Shown here one piece after another: positions 1 to 7,046 of a stretch of DNA of 15,942 bases. How positions within the stretch are numbered: the stretch's first letter is position 1; each line of letters opens with the position of its first letter. Below the pieces are notes generated by a model. That model saw only the letters and a list, made by a program, of their open reading frames with translations. It searched no databases and was not told the origin of the DNA. The position numbers and the translations under genes are program-made. Source of the DNA: Fimbriimonadales bacterium (GTDB lineage: Bacteria > Armatimonadota > Fimbriimonadia > Fimbriimonadales > GBS-DC); assembly GCA_026416655.1 (NCBI GenBank), contig JAOAES010000012.1, positions 1 to 15,942 on the forward strand. The letters run 5' to 3'.

Positions 1-19
1 AGATGTGTATAAGAGACAG
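1..19 (+). other. Tn5/Nextera mosaic-end adapter remnant (sequencing artefact)
   Basis: The first 19 bases read AGATGTGTATAAGAGACAG, which is the transferred strand of the Tn5 mosaic end used in Nextera-type library preparation. Its position at base 1 of the window, followed directly by coding sequence, is what untrimmed adapter at a contig terminus looks like. It is not a genomic transposon end: there is no transposase or second end nearby. True genomic sequence starts at about base 20. Confidence 0.95.
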
Positions 20-665
20 TCGCATGCCCGAACGGAGGCATATACATCTGCATGCCGTCCTCCTGTATCCAGCCCACAATCAGAGTGTAGTTCTGTGGGC
101 GGTCAGTGGGGTTCTGAATTGCGGCTTCCATCAGCAGGGTGGGGCTATCCGGTTCCAGCGTATAGGTCATTACAACGCGCACGCCCATCGGCTGGCTCGG
201 CATGCGCGTGGTCTGGTCGATCAGGGGCAGGCGTTCGTCCACCATCTCCACGCGCACTACGGCAGGTTTGCCTGCCCCCCCGGACGAGGCAATCTCTATC
301 CGTTCAGGGCGCAGGGTGCGCGCTGTGAACAACCCACGCGAGTCGGCTATCCCGAAAAATAGTTCGCCCAGGAAATCGTTCTGGCGTCCGTCCTCGTGGA
401 GCACGGCATCCAACAGTCTGCCTCCAAATCGTCCGTAGCCATGCGTGGGACGGATTCCCGCAATCACGAAGGTCGCTTGATGGTTGCGCAGCACATAATC
501 GCCCGGTCGCCCGTCGGCTTTAGGACCGCTGGGCAAATCGTTTGCCGTCGCTACTAACGCTTCCGCGACGCCCTGCGGGGGCGCGGGCAGTCGCTTATTG
601 GGATAAGCCAGCTGCCATGCCAGCAGCCCGCTCAAAACGCTCAGTAGAAATAACGCTCGCCTCAT
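20..665 (-). CDS. Exported protein of unknown function, N-terminal part (truncated at the contig edge)
   Basis: The frame is open from an ATG at 663-665 to the left edge, giving about 215 residues without a stop; the C terminus is missing. The start is supported by a GGGAGGG ribosome site (complement at 671-677) 5 bases upstream. Residues 1-20 (MRRALFLLSVLSGLLAWQLA) form a signal peptide. The mature part contains GDYVLRN (about 56-61) and HGYGRFGGRLLDA (about 75-87), then beta-rich sequence including NPTDRPQNYTLIVGW (about 185-199). This resembles, from memory, the N-terminal beta domain of large secreted proteins that carry PHP/CehA-like metallohydrolase or carboxypeptidase-regulatory-like domains. 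The diagnostic C-terminal domain is not in the window, so I assign no function. It is transcribed away from a short gap holding a TATACT box. Confidence 0.8.
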
Positions 666-677
666 CGCTTTCCCTCC

Positions 678-693
678 CTCGCATAAGTGCGAG
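678..693 (-). other. Small leader hairpin upstream of the truncated exported gene
   Basis: CTCGCA at 678-683 and TGCGAG at 688-693 are exact inverse complements around a TAAG loop. The hairpin lies in the expected 5' leader of the minus-strand gene starting at 665, immediately upstream of its ribosome site. It might stabilise the leader or modulate initiation. A six-pair stem can occur by chance. Confidence 0.3.
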
Positions 694-700
694 TACGAAA

Positions 701-708
701 AGTATACC
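701..708 (-). promoter_or_regulatory. Candidate -10 element (GGTATACT) for the truncated exported gene
   Basis: On the minus strand the sequence reads GGTATACTTTTCG, with the hexamer TATACT (5/6 match to TATAAT) at 701-706. Transcription would start near 694, leaving a leader of about 29 bases before the ATG at 665. No convincing -35 hexamer is seen at 16-18 bases spacing. The same GGTATACTT word precedes the genes starting at 6947 and 14399, which strengthens the call. Confidence 0.5.
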
Positions 709-749
709 GACTGGAGAGTTAAGAGATTTTTATAGACGCCGGACGCGAA

Positions 750-1385
750 TCAATCCGGCTCTGCAACGGTCGCTTTGAACACCGCTGCAGCGATTGCTGC
801 GCCTACGAACGGACCCACAAGATAAAGCCAGAGGCTCTCGAATCCGCCGCCGCCCATAAGGGCATGAGAGATTGTCGCGCCGATGCCCACAGCGGGATTG
901 TAGGCTCCGCCCGAAATCCCGCCGCCCGCAAACGCCGCCGCGACAATCGTGAACCCAATTGCCAGCCCGTAGAACGAGTTGCCTGCCGTGCCTTTTGCCG
1001 TCGCCACATTTAGCACGACAAGACACAGCATGAAGGTGAACAGAATCTCTACCACGAGTGCTTGTGCCAAACTTACCTCCGCGCCCGGCGCGATACCCAG
1101 TGTTTTGCCAGTCAACCATCCGCCCACCACGAACGCCAAAATCCCAGCAAGGATTTGCGACGCCCAGTAGCTTACCATTTCCGCGGCGGTCGACTTACCG
1201 CGCAGCATGACTGCCAGCGATACAGCAGGGTTGTAGTGCGCCCCAGAGACGTGCCCGCCCATGTACACAACGCACATCAGCGCGACGCCTATCACCAGCG
1301 GGGCAAACTGAGCATTTTGAGGCACTATCAGCGCGATTACAAGCAGGAACAGAAAGGTTCCGAAAAACTCTGTCAGCAGTTTCAT
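750..1385 (-). CDS. MIP-family channel (aquaporin / glycerol-facilitator type)
   Basis: A 211-residue integral membrane channel of the major intrinsic protein family, expected to pass water or small neutral solutes across the inner membrane. Both half-helix signatures are present: SGAHYNPAV (N52-P53-A54) and SGGAYNPAV (N163-P164-A165). About six hydrophobic segments lie between residues 5 and 203, in the usual internal two-fold arrangement, and the length is a little below that of E. coli AqpZ. The frame could extend to 1505, but ATG 1385 begins the family-like MKLLTEFFGTFLF and has AGGAGA 7 bases upstream. The residue after the second NPA is Val166, where classical aquaporins and glycerol facilitators have the pore-lining arginine, so the substrate cannot be read from the sequence. 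Upstream is 219 bp of non-coding DNA; no partner gene is evident. Confidence 0.93.
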   Translation of the reverse strand: MKLLTEFFGTFLFLLVIALIVPQNAQFAPLVIGVALMCVVYMGGHVSGAHYNPAVSLAVMLRGKSTAAEMVSYWASQILAGILAFVVGGWLTGKTLGIAPGAEVSLAQALVVEILFTFMLCLVVLNVATAKGTAGNSFYGLAIGFTIVAAAFAGGGISGGAYNPAVGIGATISHALMGGGGFESLWLYLVGPFVGAAIAAAVFKATVAEPD

Positions 1386-1604
1386 GGCTCTTCTCCTTGC
1401 CCATAAGTAGCCTGAGACACTTGAACGAGGGGTGTATGGAGTACCAAGACGTCTCCCCTCTAACCATGTACGTCCCGACTGCGCCCGGCGTTGAAACAGG
1501 CGCAAGGTGTCGTCTTCCTGTAGAATACCTCAGTCGCCGTGAAAAAATCTACAGTATTACGGCATGAGGTTTGTTTCAGAATTCACGCGGCGGAAAGAAC
1601 TTAA
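1386..1604. other. Intergenic region between purH and the aquaporin gene
   Basis: This 219 bp gap should hold the end of the purH transcript and the promoter of the aquaporin gene. A weak minus-strand -10-like word, GGTATTCT, lies at 1522-1529 with no good -35. If used it would give a leader of about 130 bases. GCCGT and ACGGC flank an A-run around 1536-1563, but the five-pair stem and large loop do not make a convincing terminator. No small ORF with a ribosome site stands out. Confidence 0.4.
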
Positions 1605-3164
1605 TTAATGCCGAAAATGCCGGATACCCGTGAACACCATCGCGATGCCCGTCTCGTTCGCAGCGGCGATGACTTCGGGGTCTTTTTTGGAGCCGCCGGG
1701 CTGTACAATCGCGCGGATTCCCGCCCGCGCGGCGAGGTCGATACTGTCAGGGAAGGGGAAGAAGGCGTCGGAGGCAAGCGCTGCGCCGTGGGCATGCTCC
1801 CCCGCCTGCTCCAGCGCAAGGCGCACGGAACCGACGCGATTCATCTGCCCTGCTCCCACGCCCCTCACCACGCCTCCTTTCGCCACCACAATCGCGTTGG
1901 ACTTGACATGCTTGACGACCCGCCAGGCGAAGCGCAAATCCGCCCATTCGCTCTCGGTGGGGGTGCGCTCAGTGACGACCTGTAGCGTGTCGGGGTTCCA
2001 GTCTACAGTGTCGCGTTCCGTGAAGAGCGCGCCGCCCGTGAGACTACGCAATGCGAATCCTTGCATCTGGCTTGGCGTCAATAACTCCCCGGTGCGCAGG
2101 AGGCGTACATTCTGCCCCCAGCCCTTGCGCTCTTGAAAAACAGGCAGGGCGTCGGGCGCAAAGTCGGGCGCGAGAACCACCTCGAAGAAGGTGCCGGGCG
2201 CGACCATCGCCTCGGCGGCTTCGCGGTCAATCGGGCGATTGCACGCCACAATTCCGCCGAACGCCGACACGGGGTCTGCTTCCAGCGCGCGCAGGAACGC
2301 CTCCGTGATGCTCTCGCCCAGCGCGACGCCGCAGGGGTTCGTGTGCTTGATAATCGCGCAGGCGGGCTGCTCGAACTCGCGCACCAGCTCCAGCGCGGCG
2401 TCGGCGTCCAGCAGGTTGTTGTAGGAAAGCTCCTTGCCCCAGAGCTGCTCAGCAGTCGCGATACAGCCCGCAGGCGCAAACGGCTCGCGGTAAAACGCCG
2501 CCTGCTGGTGCGGGTTCTCGCCGTAGCGCAGGCGTTGCGCCAGCCGATAGGTGAGCGTGAGCGTTTCGGGCAGCGCAGCGTCGGGTTCAAAGCGGCGGAA
2601 CCAGTCGGCAATCAGGGCGTCATACTCGGCGACATGCGCAAACGCTCGATACGCCAGTCGCGCACGGTCTTCACGGCTCAGCCCGCCTGCTTGCAGCCGC
2701 GCGAGCGTCCACTCGTAATCGGCGGGGCGCACCACGACAGCGACATGCTCGAAGTTCTTCGCTGCTGCGCGTATCAGCGTCGGTCCACCGATATCGATCT
2801 GTTCAATCTGCTCCGTTTCCGATGCGCCTGCCCGCAACGCCTGCTCGAACGGGTAGAGGTTTACCACAACCAGCTCAATCGGCGTCAGGTTCAGGTCGTG
2901 CAGGGTCTGCTGGTGTTCGGGCAGGCTGAGGTTGGCTAAGAGCGCGGCGTGAATGCGCGGATGTAGGGTCTTCACGCGCCCGTCCAAGATTTCGGGAAAT
3001 CCCGTCCAGTCGCTGACTTCTTGCACGGGCAGTCCCCACTCACGCAGGGCGCGCGCCGTGCCGCCCGTTGAGAGGAACTGGTATCCGAGCGCGTGTAGCC
3101 CCCGCGCGAACGGCTCCAGCCCCGCTTTGTCCGAGACACTGACTAATGCAACGCGGGCGTGCAT
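1605..3164 (-). CDS. purH: Bifunctional AICAR formyltransferase / IMP cyclohydrolase
   Basis: Catalyses the last two steps of purine biosynthesis in the cytosol: 10-formyl-THF-dependent formylation of AICAR, then ring closure to IMP. The 519-residue length matches the family (E. coli about 529). Residues 1-145 form the MGS-like cyclohydrolase domain, with LVSVSDKAGLEPFA at the N terminus, STGGTA (32-37) and GRVKTLHPRIHAALL (62-76). The transformylase part contains RYGENPHQ (213-220), the catalytic pair K273-H274 in IIKHTNPCGVA, KSNAIVVAKGG (421-431) and SDAFFPFPDSIDLAA (465-479). It ends with the usual GIRHFRH. The start at 3164 fits the conserved N terminus of PurH. There is no Shine-Dalgarno sequence. 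The 21-base spacer to the upstream kinase is entirely a palindrome containing a TATCCT box six bases before the ATG, which suggests a leaderless transcript or operator control. No other pur gene is adjacent. Confidence 0.98.
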   Translation of the reverse strand: MHARVALVSVSDKAGLEPFARGLHALGYQFLSTGGTARALREWGLPVQEVSDWTGFPEILDGRVKTLHPRIHAALLANLSLPEHQQTLHDLNLTPIELVVVNLYPFEQALRAGASETEQIEQIDIGGPTLIRAAAKNFEHVAVVVRPADYEWTLARLQAGGLSREDRARLAYRAFAHVAEYDALIADWFRRFEPDAALPETLTLTYRLAQRLRYGENPHQQAAFYREPFAPAGCIATAEQLWGKELSYNNLLDADAALELVREFEQPACAIIKHTNPCGVALGESITEAFLRALEADPVSAFGGIVACNRPIDREAAEAMVAPGTFFEVVLAPDFAPDALPVFQERKGWGQNVRLLRTGELLTPSQMQGFALRSLTGGALFTERDTVDWNPDTLQVVTERTPTESEWADLRFAWRVVKHVKSNAIVVAKGGVVRGVGAGQMNRVGSVRLALEQAGEHAHGAALASDAFFPFPDSIDLAARAGIRAIVQPGGSKKDPEVIAAANETGIAMVFTGIRHFRH

Positions 3165-3185
3165 ACTATCAGGATACCTGATAGT
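3165..3185. promoter_or_regulatory. Perfect 9+3+9 inverted repeat filling the kinase/purH spacer; candidate operator with embedded -10
   Basis: ACTATCAGG (3165-3173) and CCTGATAGT (3177-3185) are exact inverse complements around a three-base centre. The repeat starts one base after the kinase stop codon (3186-3188) and ends one base before the purH ATG (3164). On the minus strand it includes GGTATCCT, with TATCCT at 3171-3176, six bases before the ATG, which is the spacing expected for a -10 box of a leaderless mRNA. A homodimeric repressor site overlapping the promoter is one reading; an RNA hairpin or intergenic terminator is another. There is no T-tract, which argues against an intrinsic terminator. 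Confidence 0.55.
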
Positions 3186-5015
3186 CTACGCGGCCTGTTG
3201 ATGAGGACTCGTTAGCCAATTGGTGAGCATCTGGTTTAATTCCTCGGCTTTGAGGGGTTTCGTCAGAAAGTCGTTCATCCCGCATTCCAGGCATTTTTCG
3301 CGGTCGCCCGATAGGGCATTAGCGGTAAGAGCGATAATCGGGGTGTCCACCCCGCGTCTGCGCAGAACCCGTGTGGCTTCGTAACCATCCATCACCGGCA
3401 TTTGACAGTCCATGAGAATCAAGTCATATGCATTCGCGAGAGCTTTTTGAACCGCCTCCTGCCCGTTCTCGGCGAACTCCAACTGAAGCCCTACTTTTTC
3501 GAGCAGGCGTGCGGCGACTTTGCGATTCACTGGGTTGTCCTCTACCAACAACACTCTTTTTCCAGTGAAGGAAACGAAATTCCTGCCCTGTGCAGTATTC
3601 GAGGCGGTTTCGGGCGGCGCACAGGGCGTCAGGGGAAGGTCGATGTAGAACAAGCTGCCTTGCCCCTCTTGACTTTCTGCGCCTACGTAGCCACCCATCA
3701 GAGTCGCCAGACGCTTGCAGATTGTCAATCCCAGCCCAGTGCCCCCGTATTGGCGTGTGGTGGAGGCGTCCGCCTGCGTAAACGGCTCAAAAAGGTGCGC
3801 AAGTTTGTGCGGTGGTATGCCGATTCCCGTATCGCGCACGCCGATCCAGACCCCCTGCGGGTAGTGGTCGCTCGGACGCGCGATGAGTTCCACATAGCCC
3901 TGATGCGTGAACTTAACTGCGTTGCTCACAAAGTTGGCGAGAATCTGACGCAGGCGCACCGGGTCGCCCTCTATCCATTCGGGCGTGTTCGCATCGAGAG
4001 CGAGGCGCAGTTGCAGTCCCTTTTCTTCCGCGCGCGCTCGGAACAGCTGCGCCACCTCACGGAGGAGAGCAGGCAGGTTGACCGGAATGCGCTCCAGCGT
4101 CAACTTGCCTGCCTCAATCTTCGAAAGGTCTAAAATGTCGTTGAGCAAGGCAAGCAGGTGTTCTGCGCTTTGACTCACGGTCTGCACCCAATCGCGCTGT
4201 TCCGGGTTGAGAGGCGTGTCCTGAAGGAGCTGTACCGCACCCAGAATGCCGTTCATGGGGGTTCGGATTTCGTGGCTCATACTCGCGAGGAACTCCGATT
4301 TTGCTTGGCTGGAAGCTTCCGCCTGCCACGCCCGCATACGGAAATGGAGATAGCCGCCCGCGCTGAATCCCAGCAGTAAAGCAATCAACACAGAAAACGC
4401 CAAGCCGTTGTGATAAATGCTCTGAACTGCTTTCATGCCCTCCAGATATTTATCAGCAGTAATGTCTACTCCAGCAGCGCCTGTGATTTTCCCCGCACGG
4501 TTGCGGAAGGGAACAAGCGCAGTAATAAAACTGCCCCATCGATCCGAGTAGATTGCGGTCACCTGAGGCTGTTCCGTCGTAAACACACGATAAAATTCTT
4601 CAGATGCTTCAGGATACTCAAGCCATAGAACGCTGGGATCAATTGCGCCATCGCCATCGTAGTCTCCAGGAGGCGAGGCATCCAGAACAAAGTAAATTTT
4701 ATTATTCCGATAGGCAATGGTGTATATGTAGATAATGTCTCGATCCGCCTCCATGATGGCACGTAGAGGGGCAATCGCTTGCTGGTATTTTGGTGTGTTC
4801 TCTTCTCCAGCTTTGAAGGTAAGGTGCGTTTCAGGGTCGACGAACGCCGCAGCGACATGCGCCGCAGCTATTAGACGCTCCTGAATCTGTTGCTGATACA
4901 GGTTCAACGCCTGCACATAAGCATAGTGCAGCACTGCGTAAAGCGCACCGAACACAACTGCCGCCGTCGCGAACGCAACCACTATAGGGTAGCCCCACTC
5001 TCGCTTCCACTTCAT
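3186..5015 (-). CDS. Membrane hybrid sensor histidine kinase with periplasmic PDC/dCache-like sensor
   Basis: A 609-residue inner-membrane hybrid kinase. TM1 spans about 9-32. An extracytoplasmic PDC/Cache-like sensor covers about 35-198 and includes a DYDGDG loop (118-123) and SDRWGSFITALVPF. TM2 is at 204-225. HisKA follows with phospho-acceptor H248 in SHEIRTPMNG and a short coiled segment before it. The HATPase domain has the N box N361/N365, G1 box DTGIGI (395-400) and G2 box GGTGLGL (424-430). A C-terminal receiver domain (about 485-600) has acidic residues E492/D493, phospho-acceptor D536 in LMDCQMPVMDGYEATR, T564 and K586. No separate response regulator lies nearby, so phosphotransfer partners are unknown. 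The ATG at 5015 has AGGG at a suitable distance; a GTG six bases upstream (5021) is a less likely start. It lies 39 bases behind the redoxin/copper fusion gene and 21 bases before purH, so cotranscription with either is possible. Confidence 0.95.
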   Translation of the reverse strand: MKWKREWGYPIVVAFATAAVVFGALYAVLHYAYVQALNLYQQQIQERLIAAAHVAAAFVDPETHLTFKAGEENTPKYQQAIAPLRAIMEADRDIIYIYTIAYRNNKIYFVLDASPPGDYDGDGAIDPSVLWLEYPEASEEFYRVFTTEQPQVTAIYSDRWGSFITALVPFRNRAGKITGAAGVDITADKYLEGMKAVQSIYHNGLAFSVLIALLLGFSAGGYLHFRMRAWQAEASSQAKSEFLASMSHEIRTPMNGILGAVQLLQDTPLNPEQRDWVQTVSQSAEHLLALLNDILDLSKIEAGKLTLERIPVNLPALLREVAQLFRARAEEKGLQLRLALDANTPEWIEGDPVRLRQILANFVSNAVKFTHQGYVELIARPSDHYPQGVWIGVRDTGIGIPPHKLAHLFEPFTQADASTTRQYGGTGLGLTICKRLATLMGGYVGAESQEGQGSLFYIDLPLTPCAPPETASNTAQGRNFVSFTGKRVLLVEDNPVNRKVAARLLEKVGLQLEFAENGQEAVQKALANAYDLILMDCQMPVMDGYEATRVLRRRGVDTPIIALTANALSGDREKCLECGMNDFLTKPLKAEELNQMLTNWLTSPHQQAA

Positions 5016-5054
5016 GGCCACCCTATCTATTCCATATATCGTGTGAATTTTGTG

Positions 5055-6947
5055 TTAAGGGTTCGCACTCCTACGGAAGAATCCCCCGCCTCCGCCGCGT
5101 CGCCCGCCACGGAAGCCCGTGCCCTCCTCGCCAATCACATGGAGGAACACCAAACACATCTCGTCCTGCGTGCGTTCACCCCAGGTTACGTCTTTGGGGG
5201 GCTTATTTGGGTTGTTCGGGTTCTTCTCGGAGTTGTCGTAGTAGGCGTAGACGACGACGCGCGTGCCTCGCGGGAGCTTGACGGGCGTCTTGTAGTGGTA
5301 GGTGTCCTGCCACTTGAAGTCCCAGTCGTTAATCCAGATGAGGGTCTTCTTCGTGCCGTCGGGCAGTTCGGCTTCGACCTTCATTTCGCGTCCGAGCAGG
5401 TGCATGTGGGGCGTGATGGCGACCACATCCACATCGCGCGGGGCAATCCAGTAGGCGCGCACTTCGTGGCGTTCTGCGCCTGCGGGGATGCGGAACAGCG
5501 GGTTAATGAGCCACGCGATGCCGACGGGCTGCGGGTTCGGCTTCTTCTCCAAGTAGATGCCGACGCGCGTGCGGTCTTTTTCAGGCTTGCCCGTTCGGTA
5601 GTAGTGGATTTGCAACACGATGTCCGCGCCTTTGGGCAGGCGGTAGCCCGTGCCGTCGGGCAACACGCTGGGGCTGAAGCCCGGCGCCCAACCGCCCAGC
5701 ATACCTGCAGGCACGAACCCAGGCCAGCCGAACGCCTCATAGCCGGGCTTGGGGTCGGCGGCGTCCAGTCGGCGCGCCATGCCCGAAGTATCCAGAAACA
5801 CAATCACATGATGCACCGTGTTGCGGTTGCCGGGCTGGATGTCGATTGCGCGCACATACACATCCTGATCGAAATTCGTGGGGATGACGAAGTGGCGATA
5901 TTCGTCGTCGCCTGTCGGACCGACCTCGTACTCGACGGGCATCTCCGCGATAATGTCCGGCTCGCCCAGCGCCCAGTCGTTGTTGAACTGCTTCGGCGGC
6001 GGCAGGTCGCTTGGATCGCCCATCGGCGCGCCCGTCTCGACCCACTTCACAATCATCCCAATCTGCTCGTCGGTCAGGCGGCGCTCGCCTTGAAACTCGC
6101 CGTAGCCATGCACCGGCTTCCAGGGAGGCATCTGGCGCGCCTCCACCACCTTCGCAATCTCTTTACGCCAGGTGTAGGCGTCGCGATAGGTCAGCAAGGA
6201 GAACGGCGCAACCTCGCCCGGGCGGTGGCACGGCTGGCAATATTCCTGCATTATCGGGGCGATATGTTTCGCGTAGGTAATCGGGGCTTCCTTCGCGGCT
6301 TCCTCACGGAAACGGATGGTGCAGCCGAAGGTCTCTGCGGCAGCGACCTTCACCGTTTTGCCTGCCAGCACGGCGTCCAGCGCGTTTTTCAGATAATGCA
6401 CGCGCACGCGATTCTCGTAGCGGTTGTCGTCAATCGCGCCGCGATAGCGCAGGAGCATCTTCTTATCGATGAGAACGGCTTGGGGGGTCATCGTCGCGCC
6501 GACGGTCTGTGCAATCGCGCCGTCGGGGTCATACACGGCGGGCGGCTTTAGCCCATACTCGCGCCGATGTTGCAGCACTGCCTCGCGCGTATCGTCGTAG
6601 TTCGGGTAGACCAGAAACAGTTGCACGCCCTTTTTGCGGTACGACTCGTACATCTGATTGATGCGCACCGTATAGCGTTGCGCCGCAGGGCACTTCGTGG
6701 CGGTGAACACGAACACCACAGGCCCGCGCTGCGTCAGCTGGCTCAGGGTGTAAGTGCGTCCCTGCAGGTCGGTGAACTCTAAGTCGGAGACTCGGCGGTT
6801 AATCGCGCCCGATTTCGGCGCTTCGGTCAGCACGCGATGTTTGAGGGACACTTTGCCGTCCACGATTTGCTTATCCGAGACCAGCGCGGCGTTCCAGCTC
6901 AGCGCGCCCAGTCCGCTCAACAGCCCCAGCATCCATACCGCTCTCAT
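5055..6947 (-). CDS. Exported redoxin – cytochrome c – PHM-like copper monooxygenase fusion
   Basis: A 630-residue exported redox protein with three recognisable parts after a short signal sequence (1-22). Residues about 46-200 form a thioredoxin/AhpC-like redoxin fold with one cysteine, C86 in TATKCPAAQRY, and the cis-Pro motif MTPQAVLI. Residues about 222-310 form a c-type haem domain with CQPCH (237-241) and likely axial M273 in RQMPPW. Residues about 325-605 match the copper type II ascorbate-dependent monooxygenase (PHM/DBM) fold. Candidate CuH ligands are H379, H380 and H448; candidate CuM ligands are H514, H516 and M597, the same order as in peptidylglycine hydroxylating monooxygenase. 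The tail is Gly/Arg-rich. Substrate is unknown; periplasmic electron transfer from haem to copper is inference. ATG 6947 has AGGGG 8 bases upstream and an extended -10 promoter at 6989-6997. The kinase gene follows after 39 bases. Confidence 0.92.
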   Translation of the reverse strand: MRAVWMLGLLSGLGALSWNAALVSDKQIVDGKVSLKHRVLTEAPKSGAINRRVSDLEFTDLQGRTYTLSQLTQRGPVVFVFTATKCPAAQRYTVRINQMYESYRKKGVQLFLVYPNYDDTREAVLQHRREYGLKPPAVYDPDGAIAQTVGATMTPQAVLIDKKMLLRYRGAIDDNRYENRVRVHYLKNALDAVLAGKTVKVAAAETFGCTIRFREEAAKEAPITYAKHIAPIMQEYCQPCHRPGEVAPFSLLTYRDAYTWRKEIAKVVEARQMPPWKPVHGYGEFQGERRLTDEQIGMIVKWVETGAPMGDPSDLPPPKQFNNDWALGEPDIIAEMPVEYEVGPTGDDEYRHFVIPTNFDQDVYVRAIDIQPGNRNTVHHVIVFLDTSGMARRLDAADPKPGYEAFGWPGFVPAGMLGGWAPGFSPSVLPDGTGYRLPKGADIVLQIHYYRTGKPEKDRTRVGIYLEKKPNPQPVGIAWLINPLFRIPAGAERHEVRAYWIAPRDVDVVAITPHMHLLGREMKVEAELPDGTKKTLIWINDWDFKWQDTYHYKTPVKLPRGTRVVVYAYYDNSEKNPNNPNKPPKDVTWGERTQDEMCLVFLHVIGEEGTGFRGGRRGGGGGFFRRSANP

Positions 6948-6964
6948 TTTGTCAGCCCCTTACG

Positions 6965-6980
6965 CCAGTCTGCCGACTGG
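6965..6980 (-). promoter_or_regulatory. Inverted repeat in the leader of the redoxin/copper fusion gene
   Basis: CCAGTC (6965-6970) and GACTGG (6975-6980) are inverse complements with a four-base loop. The repeat lies directly downstream of the -10 box, overlapping the expected transcription start, where an operator or small leader hairpin could act. A CCAGTCGG octamer also appears beside the -10 box of the gene starting at 665. The arms are short, so chance is possible. Confidence 0.3.
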
Positions 6981-6988
6981 TTATTCAA

Positions 6989-6999
6989 AGTATACCACA
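6989..6999 (-). promoter_or_regulatory. Extended -10 promoter element of the redoxin/copper fusion gene
   Basis: The minus strand reads TGTGGTATACT, giving TATACT at 6989-6994 preceded by TG one base upstream (extended -10). The predicted start lies near 6982, with a leader of about 35 bases to ATG 6947 that includes the AGGGG ribosome site. The -35 position holds only AT-rich sequence (two TAAAAT words at 6999-7004 and 7012-7017), typical of promoters relying on the extended -10. The same eleven bases occur before the plus-strand gene at 14399. Confidence 0.65.
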
Positions 7000-7046
7000 T
7001 TTTACATGACGATTTTACGAGGGAACTGTTCGGTCATCTAAGGCGC

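Noticed and set aside
1..19. Genuine Tn5-like transposon end
   Set aside because: It is the engineered mosaic-end sequence at the very end of the contig, with no transposase or partner end, so it is library adapter.
1386..1505. 40-codon upstream extension of the aquaporin
   Set aside because: The extension is Arg-rich and non-membrane. The internal ATG at 1385 has AGGAGA and matches the family N terminus.
2133..2939. 268-codon plus-strand frame inside purH
   Set aside because: Antisense to a fully conserved PurH and lacking any recognisable motif; explained by GC-biased codon use.
4890..6551. 553-codon open frame on the plus strand opposite the copper fusion gene
   Set aside because: It is His/Arg/Val-rich with no domain, no ribosome site and no family resemblance. 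The opposite strand carries a clear multi-domain protein, so this is a compositional shadow.
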